DNA of 64,000 nucleotides, from the NCBI GenBank assembly GCA_947066105.1, contig CAMSYM010000001.1, positions 62,001 to 126,000 of the forward strand, in the 5' to 3' direction. The notes beneath the pieces are model-generated. The model was not told where the DNA came from. It made no database searches and was given only the letters and a program-made list of their open reading frames with translations. This DNA comes from an uncultured Clostridia bacterium (GTDB taxonomy: Bacteria; Bacillota; Clostridia; Christensenellales; Pumilibacteraceae). The translations under genes and the position numbers were made by a program. Of the stretch, positions 1 to 9,828 are shown piece after piece; position 1 is the first letter of the stretch, and each line of letters opens with the position of its first letter.

Positions 1-400
1 CAACGCCGTTAAGAAAGTCTATTGCGGCTTCGAGTTTTTTCTCGCCCTTTTGCGCTTCCTTGTCGTTGAGTTGCAACTGTTTGGCTACCGATTCGTCGAG
101 TTCGGCTATCATGCGGTTAAGCTCCGCCGTGCCTTTTTCGGTTATCTTGTAATGTACGGACCGCATATCGCGTTCGACGCGCATTTTTTCGATCAAACCG
201 TCGGCTATCATCGTGCGCGCGAGTATGGTAAGATTGGGCTTGGCGATGCACAGTTCGTTAACAAGCTCTTTGGGGGATAAAACTTCGTTACGAACAAGGT
301 AGAGCAGGCGCATTTTTTGAGAAATTATTGCGCCGTTGTCGCAATTTTTGCACAACTTGCGCGTCGTGACGTTAATTGCAAGTATTTGTTCGGCTAACAT
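1..400 (-). CDS. MarR-family transcriptional regulator, C-terminus cut by window edge
   Basis: Reading leftwards from an ATG at 400 preceded by a good ribosome binding site (AAGGAGATC) gives 133 codons open to the window edge. The protein has a winged-helix layout: a helix ending in ISQKMRLLYLV, a recognition region around LSPKELVNELCIAKPNLT, and a beta-wing stretch around IEKMRVERDMRSVHYKIT, then a charged helix (NDKEAQKGEKKLEAA). This order is that of MarR-type repressors, which bind palindromic operators as dimers and respond to small ligands. Its promoter region contains a perfect palindrome (see the regulatory entry), which suggests autoregulation. It is transcribed divergently from the giant surface-protein gene; whether it controls that gene is inference. 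The end of the gene is outside the window. Confidence 0.8.
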   Translation of the reverse strand, partial: MLAEQILAINVTTRKLCKNCDNGAIISQKMRLLYLVRNEVLSPKELVNELCIAKPNLTILARTMIADGLIEKMRVERDMRSVHYKITEKGTAELNRMIAELDESVAKQLQLNDKEAQKGEKKLEAAIDFLNGV

Positions 401-491
401 AATAGATCTCCTTGAAATGATTTTTTTAGTGACAGACGCGGAATGCTGTCGGACGGAAATAACCGTTCGCGTTCATGCCGCATACAAAAGA

Positions 492-521
492 ATTCTATCA
501 TATTATATGAGATGTTGTCAA
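492..521 (-). promoter_or_regulatory. marR-type gene promoter with palindromic operator candidate
   Basis: On the minus strand TTGACA (521-516) and TAGAAT (497-492) are 18 bases apart. Between them lies the perfect 6+1+6 palindrome TCATATTATATGA (498-510). A palindrome between the -35 and -10 boxes of a MarR-type gene is the classical position for an autorepression site. The operator role is inference. Confidence 0.55.
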
Positions 522-739
522 TTATTTTTACGGTATTTCCGCAAAAAATAGTTTTATTAAAAGAATTTGCCGCCAAATGACACAAAATAGACGGTTTTGT
601 ATTGTATGAACCATAAGTATACAACATCACACAAATATCCACACTGATAGCGGCGAAAAACATTATCGCTCGCACCGTAAGAATGTTAGCACTGTTGAGT
701 GTAGACTGCTAAATTTTTGTCAAAACGTCCTTTATGCTA

Positions 740-773
740 TTGACAAAACGCGGCGTATGATGTATTATATAAT
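740..773 (+). promoter_or_regulatory. Promoter of the giant surface-protein gene
   Basis: TTGACA (740-745) is followed after 17 bases by TATTAT (763-768); an overlapping TATAAT lies at 768-773. The rest of the 401-790 interval is AT-rich and I see no further gene in it. The boxes precede the start codon at 800 by about 30 bases. Confidence 0.65.
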
Positions 774-799
774 GGTATTATCGTAGAGAGGTGTATGCT

Positions 800-3700
800 A
801 TGCCTATTTCGGACGAAGTCATCGAGCTTGTACCTGCGAGCAAATCGAAAAGCAAGCTTATAATATTGATCGTTGCGGCGGCAGTCGGAGTTGCGCTTGC
901 GGTCACTTTTTTGGTGCTGTACTTGCTCAAACCGAACGTCGAGGAAACTCCGCTCATAGTGAACGGGGTGACGGTCACGAGCAACGAGCTGTTCGAGATC
1001 AACGAGGACGGAAGCCCCGTCAAGTATGCGGCGGTCGGCAACGAGTATACGGTTTTTGCCAACGTGTCTACGGAGAACGGCGCGAGCAAAGACGTCGATT
1101 GGGAGGTTCGCCCCGTCGGCGCAGTCAGCGAAACGGAAAAGGCGACGGGCGAGGGCGCGTTTTACAAATTCAAGCCCAACGCGCAATTTCACGGCAGCGA
1201 AGTAACGATAACGGCGCGATCCAAAAAGGATACGTCCAAGCTTGCGGAAGTCAAGTTCAAGGTGGTCGTTCAAGGCACGGAAAGCATAGACGTTACGCGT
1301 TATTACGTGCAAGGCGATTCGTCGAGCGCGGTGACAGTCAACGGCGACGCCGTCAGCTTGCCGTTGTATTCCACCGAAAAAAACAACAAGACGTACATAA
1401 TGCAGTTCGAGCAAAAAGGCAAGTTCAACCCGTCGACGGGCGAGTATTTGCCTATCACGTCGATCGAAGCCGAAAACGGCGGTAAGACCGACGACGTTAC
1501 CGTTACGTCGAGCGACGATAAGGTAGTTTCCGTTTATCCCGGCAGTGAAAAGGCGTTCACGTTTAAAGCGAACAAGGCGGGTACGGCGAAGATAGTCATC
1601 ACCGCCAACGGCAACAACGAGTCGGGCGCGTTCAACAAAGAAATAACGGTCACGGTAAAGAGCAATGCCGAGTTGGGATATATCGATACGATATATGTGT
1701 TCAACAAGCCGATAGTCGATCAAGCTTTTATAGAAAGCGTGCTTAACGCGGCGCGCAACGACATCGACGCCAACAAGCTCGCGCAAAAGCTCAAAGACGA
1801 CGCTACGCTCAAAATGAACGATTTTGCGCTCACACTGCCGTACAACAGACCGTATGCGGATATATTCGAGCACGTGCTTGTTTCGCCTGTATCGTTGCAG
1901 TACGACGCATCCAAAAAAGAGATCGTGAGCAATTGGTCGGACAATATGTCGCTCTCGTCGTCCAATACGAACGTGCTTACCGTCACGTCGCAAAAGGCGT
2001 TGAACGGCGGCGCGCTCGCAAGCACTGAAAACGGCGCGGCGTCCTGTAAGCTGACGTTTGCCGACGGTAAGATAGGCAGTTTGCCCGCGCGGCGCGAAAT
2101 AAGCGTTAACGTTGTGGCGCAAAACACCGCGGGTACTGTAAAGGTCAACGGAAAAGACGTTCCGACTGACGGCGTTGAGACTACGCCTAACGGCTCGTCC
2201 ACGCTTACCGTAACATACGATTTCCGTATGCCCGGCAATGTCGAGATCGCGTCTGTGATAGATCTCGGTTACATAAACAGATCGTTCATGCTCGATTACG
2301 ATAAGAGCAAGGCGACCGTTACGTTGAAAGGCGACAACAAGATCATCGAGCCGAACACGCCGACGACTATCCCGTCGAGCGCAATGACCATAACCAAGCT
2401 TGCGGGCAGCACTACCATAAGCACATACAGCGGCGTTATAGAATTTACCGTTAAAACATCGTCGGCGCTCGTCGACGGCGACGCATTTTCGGTAACGTAT
2501 AATAAGCTCGGATCGGTGGCGGAGGACGACGGAAGTTGGAGCCGCGCCGTAGCTTTCAACGTTAACAAAGTGGCGACAAAAGCGTTTATCACCACAGACG
2601 AAGGCATGATAAACAAAGTGGTAAGCGGCGACGGCAAGTTTAAGGGACGGTATGTTTACGACGACGGCAAGCCCGATTCGATAGATATTTACGTGCAGAA
2701 TCGTCCCCAAGACACCGATTTTATAAGCTTGTTCGACGTCAAACAGCTCGCGGACGCGGACGGCGCGTTCGAAATTTCGAGCGTAGCGTATAGTAATATT
2801 AACTCAACGGTATTTAAGGTGAGTAGAAACGTGCTTTCGTTCCAAGGTCAGCCGCCTGCCGACGCTCAGTTGAGAAACAAGGCGGCGACAGCAACGCTCA
2901 CGATCAAACAATCGGGCGGCGCGAATACCGTAGGTACGCTAACCGTCAATATATATGTCATAGACGCCGTCAAGGAATTTTTGCCGGTAACGCCCAAAAG
3001 CGCTTTTTACGGCAGAACGGAATATAGAGGCATCGCTTTCACTCGCGACGAGATACAGGTGCGTCGGGAGTTTGTTACGACCGCGACGAATTACGATTTC
3101 GGCAAAGTCGAAATATCGTACGGTACGGACGCGCACGGCGACGATTTGCTGTTGAATGCATCAACTACGGGCAACAGAACGATATTCGGCTACGATGGAA
3201 CGCCGCTGTACGCATACGAAAATCTCACCGTAACGCCGTTGACGGATATATTTGCGTTCAGTCAGACGAAAAAAATAAAGTTCAGCGACATACGCGTGCG
3301 CTTTAAGCTTGCCGACGGCGATATGTACGTAGGCGAGAACGAGTTGTTCGGCGAAATGCTTTGTACGTTCGTGCGCAATGCGGACGGCATAGTAGTCGCT
3401 ACTTCCGATAATTTTGCCGGCAATTCTTTGCAGCCGGACGTTAGCGGAAATCTGTCGTTGACGGCAAACCAAGGCGATCGCGTGTATTTGCTTACTTCGT
3501 CGGTAGTTCAGCTTTCCGACGATGCGGACGATATAGTTATAGTGCGCGACAAGAGCGTTACGGTATATGCCGACGTAAGGCATTCGTATATCGAAATACC
3601 CGAATCGTACAATGCGACGGGTTCGGCGGTAGACGGAAGCGCCACATGGTTTTACAGCGCGACGATAAACGCTCCCGCAGTGTCCGACGCGTCGGGCGTT

Positions 3701-6700
3701 CAAAGCCACGAATTCAACGTGCATTACAGCGGGTTCAGCAAAAAGCTCACGCTCACAGTTCAAAACAAGGCGCGCGCTATATCGGCGATCGCAATGTATT
3801 CCGACGCAAATTGCAATACTCCGCTTGCCGACAGCGATCTTATATTCGGCAAGTTTATAGGCAAGCCCGCGCACTATTCTCAGACGGTGTACGTCAAGGT
3901 ATGGTACGTCGCCGACAATGCCGATTATATGTATTACGAATCGGCGTTGCTGGGTCTGCCCGAATACATTTCGGTAGCGGTGGGCGGCAATACGAGTAGC
4001 GGCAGAACGTACACGCTAACGCCCGAATGCGGCGTACACGAACAGTCCGACGTCGTGTTCCGTTGCGAGTTGTCGCTCGACTCCGACGCGGAGCGCAGTG
4101 AAGGCGTTCTTACCGTGCGTCAATCGAACATGTCGTCTACCGAAGACGGCATATCCGACAGTAAAAACGTCGTTATCGATACGGGCTTGAAAGATATCAC
4201 CTTGATCGTAGACGGAACTTCGCATACGCTCGTTGCGGGACAAACGTTGAATATCGATAAGCTGTTCGCGCTTTCCGACAGGACCGACGAGCAGAAACTC
4301 GACTTCGCGTTTATATTCAACGCGCTTACCGACGGATACAAAGGTATCGTTTACAACGCAAACAATTTGCACGTTACGAGCAACACGATAAACGGCTTGA
4401 TATTCGCAAACGGTTCCGAACAAGATACCGCCGTTATCAAGGTCAATCTCAACGCTCTTAAAACTATGAAGGACGCCGTATTGACGTTCACTATCAAGGA
4501 CACGGCTAACGGCGCAAGCGCGAACAACGAATTTACCGTAAGCGTCAAGATCACCGTGACGATTGATATATTCGATTTGGCTTTTGCGGACGGCGTAAAT
4601 AAATTCGAGATAGCCACGACCGGCGGTACGGGCGCGCAATCGCAACAGATAGACATTGTGTATAACGGCGGCGACGCCGATATCCAACCCGAAAATGCCG
4701 TTAAAAACAATATGACCGTCGACGTAGTCAAAAAGACGGGGGACGTATATGCGCCGTATGCCGACGGGTTCGCGGTGGAAAAGAACGGCGCGAATTATAT
4801 TCTCAAAGTCGAAAATACCGTTTTGAGCGCGCAGGACGTATTCGTGCGTATAAGCTATAACGGGATAGAAAAATACAAACAGGTGACGATCGTTACCAAA
4901 TCGCACCATATCGAGCTTGCCAAGGAAGGCAATACTATATCCGTAACCGAAACCGGCAACGTAAAAACCGCTACCGTCACTGTCGACGGCGGTACGGACG
5001 GCAATAAGTTCACGCTCGCCGCGAGCGTGATAAACGACGGCACGGGTATGCCCGTAGCCGATAAAAAAGCTATGTATGCGGTCTATACCGACGAACAATG
5101 CAACAGCTTGGCGTCGCATGTATCGGTGAGCGCGGACGGCGTTATCACGATCACGCCCGCCGTCGCGAGCGAAACGGTGTACTACCGCGCGAGCTATACG
5201 GACATAGACGGTACGGGCGCAACGCATGAAATAACGGTTGCGATCACGTACAGAGTGGCTGTGTCGTCTGTCGTTCTCGACGGTATAGACGCAAACACGA
5301 TGAGCGGAGAGACTATAACTCTGTACTTTGCGAATGCCGCGGGCTATACGTACATCGATCTTGCGGAGTTCGTAAAAGCGTCCAATGCGTTCGGGCTTGC
5401 ATTCGATAACGATCTTTCGGTGACCGTATCGACGACGAGCGCCGCGCTCGACGTGTCGGGTACCGTCGTTCGTCCCAAATCGATCGGCAGCGCTGTTTTG
5501 ACGGTGACTGCGACATACGGCAGTACAAACGCAAGCAAGGATTATAACGTAGTCGTGACGGGAATGCCCGCGCTCTCGCTCAACGATGCTCGCGGCGCAG
5601 TGGATATCGTCAAGGACGATTCCGTGACGATAACGCCGTCTTATACCGTGCCTAACGGATTTACGGCGACTTACGGACTGACAGCCGATAAGGACGGTTT
5701 GATAATAGCGGCTGGCGTCGCGCCCGATTCCAAGACGGTAAAAGCGACTCGCGCTGCGTCGAGCGTCGGTAATTACACGCTTACCGCGAAAGTGACGTAT
5801 TCGCTCGCAAGCGGTAGCAGTGCAAAACTCGGCGGAAGCGACATAACGCTTGTCGCGACTTATGCGTTAACGGTCGCGTGCGAATACAAACCCGAATTCA
5901 AGCTGTACTGCGGCGATACGGAAATTTCGCCCGACGGCGCTCACGTTATCCAAGCGGGCGGCGCTTATAAGCTCGCTGTCACAAATACCGACGGTCACGG
6001 CGATGCCGTAGCGAGCTATACCGCGTCCGCGACCAACGGTATAATAAACTTTACGGCAGGCGGCGGAAAGGAAATAGGATTTACGTTTGCTCAAAACGCG
6101 AGCGGCTCGACATCGGTAAAAGTGACGGCAACCGTTTACGGCAAAACGTTTGAAAGCGCCGCGGTGGAATACACGTTCACATACGGGCTTGACGCAACGG
6201 CGGCATTGTCCGTATCGAGCGACGGCGGCAATATGTACGTTCCGTTCGACGCGGATAAACACAGTCAGGCGATAGACTTTACCGCCAACGCGTTCAAGTT
6301 CAAATATACCGTGACGGGTATCGACGTTGCTACGGTCAACGCGTCCGACGTGCATATTTCAGTACTCGGCGGTACTGCCGGCAAGGTTACGCAAGGCACC
6401 GATTCTTACTATGTGATAATAACGACCGACAAAGCTGGTATGCTGGCTGTCGGCGGATATGTGACGGTAGGCAGTCGCACCGTATATTTGGCGTCATACG
6501 AAATCGAACTCACGGCGGTCGCGCCCGAATTCGAGTTTACGGCAACGGCAACGCAGATAGATCCCGCGGGCAAGGTCACATTGGGGATCGAGCAAAACGC
6601 GAACGGATTTATGGGCGATTATGCGGGCAACGTCAAATACGAGATCGTGACCGGCGGCGAGTACGCTACGCTCAACGGTAATGTTCTTACCGCCGATTCG

Positions 6701-9700
6701 AGTATTACTTCAAACAAGACCGTGACCGTCCGTGCGACAGTCAAAGTATCGAACGGCGTGTTCGCGAATAGTGTGTACACGTTCGCCAAAGAGATAACTA
6801 TCAACGGCGCGGCTATGCCTACTATCGGTTGGAACGCATTAGATACCGAATATATGAACATAGGCGAAAACCGAAAGTTCGAGTATACGATGACGGCGGA
6901 TTATACGGCGGATATAACGGCGTCCGTTGTAGGCACGGAAGGCTTGATGGGCGGGACCGATTACGTATTCGATGCATCGGAGCGCACCCTTACAGTCAAC
7001 GATACGCAAAAGACGCGTGCGGGCGGTAAGATAACTCTTAAAATAACGGCAATGATCACGAGCGCCGTTCATAAGGATACGGAGATATCCGACGAGATCG
7101 ATATAGTGATAACTCCCAAGATAACCGCGACCGACGTTACGATAGGCAACGCCGCAAACGTCGCGACCGAGCTTGCCGATCTCATTCGCATTGCGACGCT
7201 CGACGGAGACGGGTTCTTTATCAAGAGTTCGGACGGCGTTATCAAGTCCGTCGCGCTCAAAAATCAAGCCGATGCGGCGGTATGCTCGACGGACGGCTCG
7301 CGCATCACGCTCAAAGAAAACTTTACGTCGGCTCGCTCGATAAGACTGACGGCGACGGTAGTCATGACGTCGGGCAATTACGTCGGAAAAAGCTTTACCT
7401 GCGACTTCACGGTCAATGTTGCCGTTGCGACAGTCGGCGATAAGACGGTGGAATGGAGCGTCGGTAATAACGAATATGCGGTCGTCGACGGAGGATCGGA
7501 TATTACGATAAGCGAAGTCGGCAGCGGCGCGTCCGTCGCTTCGATCGAGATAATCGCTACGGGCAACGATGCTAAGTTCGTTACTGTGGAAAACAACGGC
7601 ACGGCGAATCCTACGATATCGGTATCGAAAAATGCCAATACGTATATAGTAGGCTCCGATCAAGCCGAGCACGGATCTAAATCGTTCCCCTTGACTTACG
7701 CGGTCACGCTCGACAACGGTCATAAATACTACGCGACCGCTAACGTCGATGCGGAAGCGGTCGGTATAACCGTTTCGGCAAAATCCGAAGATACGCCGCT
7801 TTCGGGCGATACGCTCGAAAAATATGTGGGTGATACGTTTAACGTGGAGCTTGCCGCAGATAAAGGCTTTGACGCGACGATAGTAGACGTCGAAATAATC
7901 AAGCCGAGCGGCGGCGCGGATATGACCGTAAGCTATGCGGGCAATAAATCGATGTTCGTCGCGCCTGCGGCAAGCACGGACGGACTGTACGATGTAACGA
8001 TCGAGTATTTGTCCGGCGGAGCGCAGGGAACGTTAACCTTCAACGTATCTATCAAAGCGCCGACGTCGTTGCAGGCTTACACTGCGGATAACACCGATAA
8101 TACCGATATCAAGGTCGGCGATATTAAGACGATTTCTTCGGTTTGGAAGTATAATGCAGAGTCGTATTCCAATTACAAATACGCTTATTCGGTAACGATC
8201 AATTCGCCCGATACAAGATCGCTCAATACGTTCTTCAATAGTATCAAGCTATATAAATCGAACGGAGGCTATTGGACGCAGATAGACACCGTAGAGTCAA
8301 CGTCGTTGAACGGTACAAGCGTTACTATATATTTCGGGAGCAATCGTCTTGAATCGCTTTCCGAGTTCAAGCTTGAATTTAATGTCAATACAGAGAGCGA
8401 AATTGCGCAATGCCCGATCACCGTTTCGTATCGCGCATATAACAGAAACTCCATGTGGGGACAGTATCAGGATATTTCGGTACGCTACAACCTGCGCGTT
8501 ATCAACGAGTTTACCGTATCGTTCGATGCGGACAACGGTTCGCTCGGCGCGGATATGCCCGCGTCTATAACAGTGACCAACGGTATGCAGTATGGCATTT
8601 TGCCCGTGCCGACGCGCGAACATTACGAGTTCGGCGGTTGGTATACGGCTCGCAACGGCGGCGGAACGCCCGTTACGAGAGAGACTACCGTATCGCTTAC
8701 CGCGGATCAAACGCTGTATGCGAAATGGACGGCTAAAAACTACGACGTCGAGCTCGAACTTAACGGCGGAACTCTTAACGGATGGACGGGAACGAAAGGC
8801 AGCGTCAAAGCCGACGGTAAATACAATATCCCCGCCGCAGGCAGCGTATCGCGTACGGGCTATGATTTTGCGGGCTGGTATACTCGGCTCACGAGCGGCG
8901 ATCGCATAACGGCAGGCGATTCGGCTAGCGGAACTATACACACGGTGTTGTATGCGCGTTGGACGCCCAAGTCGGTAGTCGTATCGTTCGATACGGGCGA
9001 TCCTGCGGTATCATCGCCGAGCGATATCAACGGCGAATATAACGGCAGGTACGGTTCGTTGCCTACGGTCGTTCGCGATCACTACACGTTTATCGGTTGG
9101 TTTACCGAGCGCAACGGCGGGATCCAAATTGCCGACGGCGCGTTTATTTCCGTTACCGAAACCGACTACGACAGCGCGAACAATAGATACAGCGTAACGC
9201 TGTACGCGCGTTGGGCGGCAAAGGATTACAACGTAACGCTCGATTACGGCTATGCCGCAGACGGCGGAACGGAAAACGTCAAGGCGGAATTTACAGCGCC
9301 GTACGGTTCGGAATTCGGTATACATCAAATCGTTATCCCTACGCGCGACGGATATGTATTCGACGGTTGGTATAACGGATCGACAAACGTTTCCGACAGC
9401 GCCGTGACGGTAAACGGCGATACGACGCTTACCGCGCAATGGAAAAAGATAGTGACAGTATCGTTCGTCGCCGATATGGAAGGCGTCGACGATCCGCAAA
9501 GCAGGACGTATACGCAAGGCGATGCCTATGGGAGCTTGCCCGAACTCGTCAAGGACGGTCAAACATTTCTCGGTTGGTTTACCGACGGCGGAACGGAAGC
9601 GGTGAAGACTACCGATACCGTCGAAAGCGACGCGACGCTTACCGCGCGCTGGCAGGCGGCGGATCCTACGCCCGAAGAGAGCGGAGAAGTCGACGAATAA
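800..9700 (+). CDS. Giant membrane-anchored surface protein with Ig-like modules and InlB B-repeats
   Basis: This is a 2,966-residue protein. The ATG at 800 follows GAGAGG by 7 bases and is preferred over an in-frame GTG at 791. Residues about 18-42 form one hydrophobic helix (core LIILIVAAAVGVALAVTF) after a Lys/Ser-rich patch and without an obvious cleavage site, so I read it as a signal anchor with the rest outside the cell. The body is Thr/Val/Asp-rich with many beta-strand stretches of the bacterial Ig-like kind. Residues about 2570-2955 hold five InlB B-repeat (Flg_new-type) units, recognised by GWY/GWF followed by a closing LYAKW, LYARW, LTAQW or LTARW. There is no LPXTG motif or C-terminal membrane helix; the protein ends EESGEVDE. 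The role is probably adhesion or envelope spanning, but the ligand is unknown. It is a single-gene unit with its own promoter and terminator. Confidence 0.85.
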   Translation: MPISDEVIELVPASKSKSKLIILIVAAAVGVALAVTFLVLYLLKPNVEETPLIVNGVTVTSNELFEINEDGSPVKYAAVGNEYTVFANVSTENGASKDVDWEVRPVGAVSETEKATGEGAFYKFKPNAQFHGSEVTITARSKKDTSKLAEVKFKVVVQGTESIDVTRYYVQGDSSSAVTVNGDAVSLPLYSTEKNNKTYIMQFEQKGKFNPSTGEYLPITSIEAENGGKTDDVTVTSSDDKVVSVYPGSEKAFTFKANKAGTAKIVITANGNNESGAFNKEITVTVKSNAELGYIDTIYVFNKPIVDQAFIESVLNAARNDIDANKLAQKLKDDATLKMNDFALTLPYNRPYADIFEHVLVSPVSLQYDASKKEIVSNWSDNMSLSSSNTNVLTVTSQKALNGGALASTENGAASCKLTFADGKIGSLPARREISVNVVAQNTAGTVKVNGKDVPTDGVETTPNGSSTLTVTYDFRMPGNVEIASVIDLGYINRSFMLDYDKSKATVTLKGDNKIIEPNTPTTIPSSAMTITKLAGSTTISTYSGVIEFTVKTSSALVDGDAFSVTYNKLGSVAEDDGSWSRAVAFNVNKVATKAFITTDEGMINKVVSGDGKFKGRYVYDDGKPDSIDIYVQNRPQDTDFISLFDVKQLADADGAFEISSVAYSNINSTVFKVSRNVLSFQGQPPADAQLRNKAATATLTIKQSGGANTVGTLTVNIYVIDAVKEFLPVTPKSAFYGRTEYRGIAFTRDEIQVRREFVTTATNYDFGKVEISYGTDAHGDDLLLNASTTGNRTIFGYDGTPLYAYENLTVTPLTDIFAFSQTKKIKFSDIRVRFKLADGDMYVGENELFGEMLCTFVRNADGIVVATSDNFAGNSLQPDVSGNLSLTANQGDRVYLLTSSVVQLSDDADDIVIVRDKSVTVYADVRHSYIEIPESYNATGSAVDGSATWFYSATINAPAVSDASGVQSHEFNVHYSGFSKKLTLTVQNKARAISAIAMYSDANCNTPLADSDLIFGKFIGKPAHYSQTVYVKVWYVADNADYMYYESALLGLPEYISVAVGGNTSSGRTYTLTPECGVHEQSDVVFRCELSLDSDAERSEGVLTVRQSNMSSTEDGISDSKNVVIDTGLKDITLIVDGTSHTLVAGQTLNIDKLFALSDRTDEQKLDFAFIFNALTDGYKGIVYNANNLHVTSNTINGLIFANGSEQDTAVIKVNLNALKTMKDAVLTFTIKDTANGASANNEFTVSVKITVTIDIFDLAFADGVNKFEIATTGGTGAQSQQIDIVYNGGDADIQPENAVKNNMTVDVVKKTGDVYAPYADGFAVEKNGANYILKVENTVLSAQDVFVRISYNGIEKYKQVTIVTKSHHIELAKEGNTISVTETGNVKTATVTVDGGTDGNKFTLAASVINDGTGMPVADKKAMYAVYTDEQCNSLASHVSVSADGVITITPAVASETVYYRASYTDIDGTGATHEITVAITYRVAVSSVVLDGIDANTMSGETITLYFANAAGYTYIDLAEFVKASNAFGLAFDNDLSVTVSTTSAALDVSGTVVRPKSIGSAVLTVTATYGSTNASKDYNVVVTGMPALSLNDARGAVDIVKDDSVTITPSYTVPNGFTATYGLTADKDGLIIAAGVAPDSKTVKATRAASSVGNYTLTAKVTYSLASGSSAKLGGSDITLVATYALTVACEYKPEFKLYCGDTEISPDGAHVIQAGGAYKLAVTNTDGHGDAVASYTASATNGIINFTAGGGKEIGFTFAQNASGSTSVKVTATVYGKTFESAAVEYTFTYGLDATAALSVSSDGGNMYVPFDADKHSQAIDFTANAFKFKYTVTGIDVATVNASDVHISVLGGTAGKVTQGTDSYYVIITTDKAGMLAVGGYVTVGSRTVYLASYEIELTAVAPEFEFTATATQIDPAGKVTLGIEQNANGFMGDYAGNVKYEIVTGGEYATLNGNVLTADSSITSNKTVTVRATVKVSNGVFANSVYTFAKEITINGAAMPTIGWNALDTEYMNIGENRKFEYTMTADYTADITASVVGTEGLMGGTDYVFDASERTLTVNDTQKTRAGGKITLKITAMITSAVHKDTEISDEIDIVITPKITATDVTIGNAANVATELADLIRIATLDGDGFFIKSSDGVIKSVALKNQADAAVCSTDGSRITLKENFTSARSIRLTATVVMTSGNYVGKSFTCDFTVNVAVATVGDKTVEWSVGNNEYAVVDGGSDITISEVGSGASVASIEIIATGNDAKFVTVENNGTANPTISVSKNANTYIVGSDQAEHGSKSFPLTYAVTLDNGHKYYATANVDAEAVGITVSAKSEDTPLSGDTLEKYVGDTFNVELAADKGFDATIVDVEIIKPSGGADMTVSYAGNKSMFVAPAASTDGLYDVTIEYLSGGAQGTLTFNVSIKAPTSLQAYTADNTDNTDIKVGDIKTISSVWKYNAESYSNYKYAYSVTINSPDTRSLNTFFNSIKLYKSNGGYWTQIDTVESTSLNGTSVTIYFGSNRLESLSEFKLEFNVNTESEIAQCPITVSYRAYNRNSMWGQYQDISVRYNLRVINEFTVSFDADNGSLGADMPASITVTNGMQYGILPVPTREHYEFGGWYTARNGGGTPVTRETTVSLTADQTLYAKWTAKNYDVELELNGGTLNGWTGTKGSVKADGKYNIPAAGSVSRTGYDFAGWYTRLTSGDRITAGDSASGTIHTVLYARWTPKSVVVSFDTGDPAVSSPSDINGEYNGRYGSLPTVVRDHYTFIGWFTERNGGIQIADGAFISVTETDYDSANNRYSVTLYARWAAKDYNVTLDYGYAADGGTENVKAEFTAPYGSEFGIHQIVIPTRDGYVFDGWYNGSTNVSDSAVTVNGDTTLTAQWKKIVTVSFVADMEGVDDPQSRTYTQGDAYGSLPELVKDGQTFLGWFTDGGTEAVKTTDTVESDATLTARWQAADPTPEESGEVDE

Positions 9701-9746
9701 AGCATGCCCGCGGTGTCGCGGTATTGCAAAAATAAAACAAATAGCA

Positions 9747-9788
9747 AACAGTCCGTTGCGGTTCTTTCGCATCGGACTGTTGTTTTTG
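9747..9788. terminator. Bidirectional intrinsic terminator between convergent genes
   Basis: A 9-bp perfect stem, AACAGTCCG (9747-9755) with CGGACTGTT (9773-9781), is followed on the plus strand by GTTTTTGTC and preceded by A-rich sequence that serves the minus strand. It separates the giant surface-protein gene from the convergent CotF-domain gene. Confidence 0.75.
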
Positions 9789-9828
9789 TCTTTTGTAGAT
9801 TTGTTGGATCTGTGACGGCGAGCGAATA

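Noticed and set aside
394-675. 93-codon minus-strand frame upstream of the MarR-type gene
   Set aside because: AT-rich, no ribosome binding site, and it overlaps the promoter and palindrome of the MarR-type gene.
737-2710. 657-codon open frame on the minus strand opposite the giant surface-protein gene
   Set aside because: Its residues are Arg/His/Tyr-rich as expected for the antisense of this codon usage, it has no ribosome binding site, and the plus strand is clearly coding.
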